A DNA stretch of 64,000 bases from contig QNGE01003769.1 of assembly GCA_008508345.1 (NCBI GenBank), forward strand, positions 6,436 through 70,435. Direction: 5' to 3'. Position 1 is the stretch's first letter; every line of letters begins with the position of its first letter. Source of the DNA: Paragonimus westermani. Taxonomy: Eukaryota > Platyhelminthes > Trematoda > Plagiorchiida > Troglotrematidae. A program made the translations under genes and the position numbers. The notes beneath the pieces were generated by a model that saw only the letters and a program-made list of their open reading frames with translations, was not told where the DNA came from and did not search any database. Of this stretch, positions 62,469 through 64,000 are shown piece by piece.

Positions 62469-64000
62469 GTGAGCCATAAAGAAAGGCTATTTAACGGCCC
62501 AACTGTTTGCCTAAGTGTGTTTGTGTGGGAGGGTTGTCATGTGCACTTACTAAGTCATTTTGTCGTCTGTCAGCCCCTGTAAACCACATAACTGTGAAAT
62601 TCCACCGGTTAATACTAACTCATGGACGTATGCCTGTCACCCAGTGACGTGTACTGACATCTGTATATCAATACTCTCTTGCACAAAACAGACAAAACGT
62701 TAAAAACACAGAGGTAGCTTGGTAAAGTAGAGGATTCTGCATAAGCGACACATACATGTATCGTTGACAACACGCGAAAATACCCAATCGCATACTTTTT
62801 AGCCTAGTCACCTTAGACGGGTGCTGTGGTCAAATCAAGTTAAGAAAGGCCGTGTGAACTCAGAGAGCGAATAATCGAAGTTGGTCCGTGCGTGAAGATA
62901 CCTGAAGTTTTTGGTAAGAAGAACGTAATCACAGTAGAAGAACAACACAAAAACCCTCGTTGTTTCACCTCGCAATCAAATTGGCTACAAGTTTGTTGAA
63001 CAGGGTTTAGACCCAGCGAACACGGTAGCCATGCTTCAGTCTTTAACGAATGCTACTAACTTTGTGCTTGTTTTCCGGTTGAGCTTGTTCTTCTCTTCAT
63101 AGTATGGCGGATAAGCAACGCTGTTAACGATTTATTTATTGCTCTGTATGCTGTTACTGAGCAGCCTTGAACGTTGTGGGAACCGATTGCTTGTCCAATG
63201 GCCCGAGGCATTGCACAAGGCTTGTGGAGTCATCCCTGAGGCGGGTGGACATACCGTCGTAGTCCTAAGAAGCAGATGATCCTTAGTACGTGTTATCTGT
63301 TCGGATGCTCAATACGAGGAGCTCATGACTGAAATCCATCACCTCTAAACTGCTCAGTTCATGTTTGAGGCTTTTCTCCTCACCTTCAATTTTTTCGTGA
63401 TTCACCTTTTAGACCATCTAATTTTTACCCCATCCCCCAATAACTTATCACAACTGGTTCAACTTACTTGAGCTCGAGTATCTGTACTAGAAACGTGAAC
63501 ATTGGCAGTCGAGTCACCTATCTACACGATTCTGCTCCAGCCGCCTAAACAGTTCAGAGTTTGATCACGTCCCCAGCAATTCAGCCTCTAATTGATAACG
63601 TGAATGCGCAGCCAAGTGATTATTGGCAAGTGAGGTTGCCACGACAGTCGGTCTGTGCGACGTACCTATCAAAAACATCCTTGGGCCCAGTGTTCCGCGT
63701 ACGATTACCCGTTATTTCCTTTCTATGTGGATTTGGTTACTTTTTGAGTTGACCATATGTGTAGATAGCATACGAACACGGAGCGAGTCAGTAGTACGTT
63801 GCTCTTAGAGGTTTGAAAATATTACAATCATGTTCGGCCTGTGGGCAACCTTGAGCTCACTCCCCATTGGCTTGTGCGGCAGCCTCTCAGATCCGAAGGT
63901 AGTCAAATTGCCAAGATATCGTTGTCGGCAGTAGGCGCCTGTGCATAGCTGTTCGGAAATTTTCAATCTGGTGCTCATCAGGGGCCAGTCTGCATTTCTC
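62469..64000. other. Dynein intron 19, cut by the window edge
   Basis: No further dynein exon, repeat family or RNA gene was recognised. The next exon (end of AAA2, then AAA3) should lie to the right of the window. Confidence 0.5.

Noticed and set aside
62469..64000. A twentieth dynein exon
   Set aside because: No frame between plausible splice sites resembles the expected end of AAA2.

Overview
The window looks like nuclear DNA of a flatworm, most likely a digenean trematode. It has split genes with GT-AG introns, very short introns at the 5' end of the gene followed by multi-kilobase ones, a CsRn1-like Gypsy element, a CR1-like LINE, and several Penelope-like elements in introns. The species cannot be named from the sequence alone. 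No bacterial-type operons, CRISPR arrays or rRNA genes are visible.

One host gene is supported: an axonemal dynein heavy chain on the + strand, closest to the DNAH7 branch of the DNAH3/7/12 inner-arm group. I traced 19 exons from 11,090 to 62,468, about 1,801 codons. Every junction is GT-AG and keeps the reading frame. They cover the N-terminal tail, the linker region, AAA1 (Walker A GPAGTGKT, Walker B FDEFNR) and AAA2 (P-loop GDPFGGKT). The start codon was not found, and the rest of the motor (AAA3 to AAA6, stalk, C-terminus) lies beyond the right edge. Introns 1 to 3 are 58, 53 and 33 nt; intron 4 is 11.7 kb.

The first 10 kb is a stack of retroelements, all on the minus strand: a broken CR1-like LINE (1 to 2,610), a broken Gypsy pol (about 2,700 to 4,060) and an LTR-flanked CsRn1-like Gypsy element (5,437 to 10,114) with near-identical LTRs but a defective pol. 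Dynein introns carry further mobile DNA: a CACTA-like transposase remnant and a 192-bp tandem repeat (intron 4), a tRNA-derived SINE head (intron 4), two Penelope-like fragments and a MITE-like inverted repeat (intron 5), a 481-bp foldback (intron 6), and two more Penelope-like fragments (introns 13 and 14). A relative of the foldback and a short match to the CR1 3' region lie in intron 17.

I found no convincing new biological system. The most useful leads are the foldback and its dispersed relative, the MITE-like element, a hammerhead-like hairpin beside a Penelope-like element, the intact GIY-YIG motifs in intron 14, and the LTR element whose LTRs look young while its pol is dead. Family assignments rest on recognising motifs and remembered family sequences, not on database searches.
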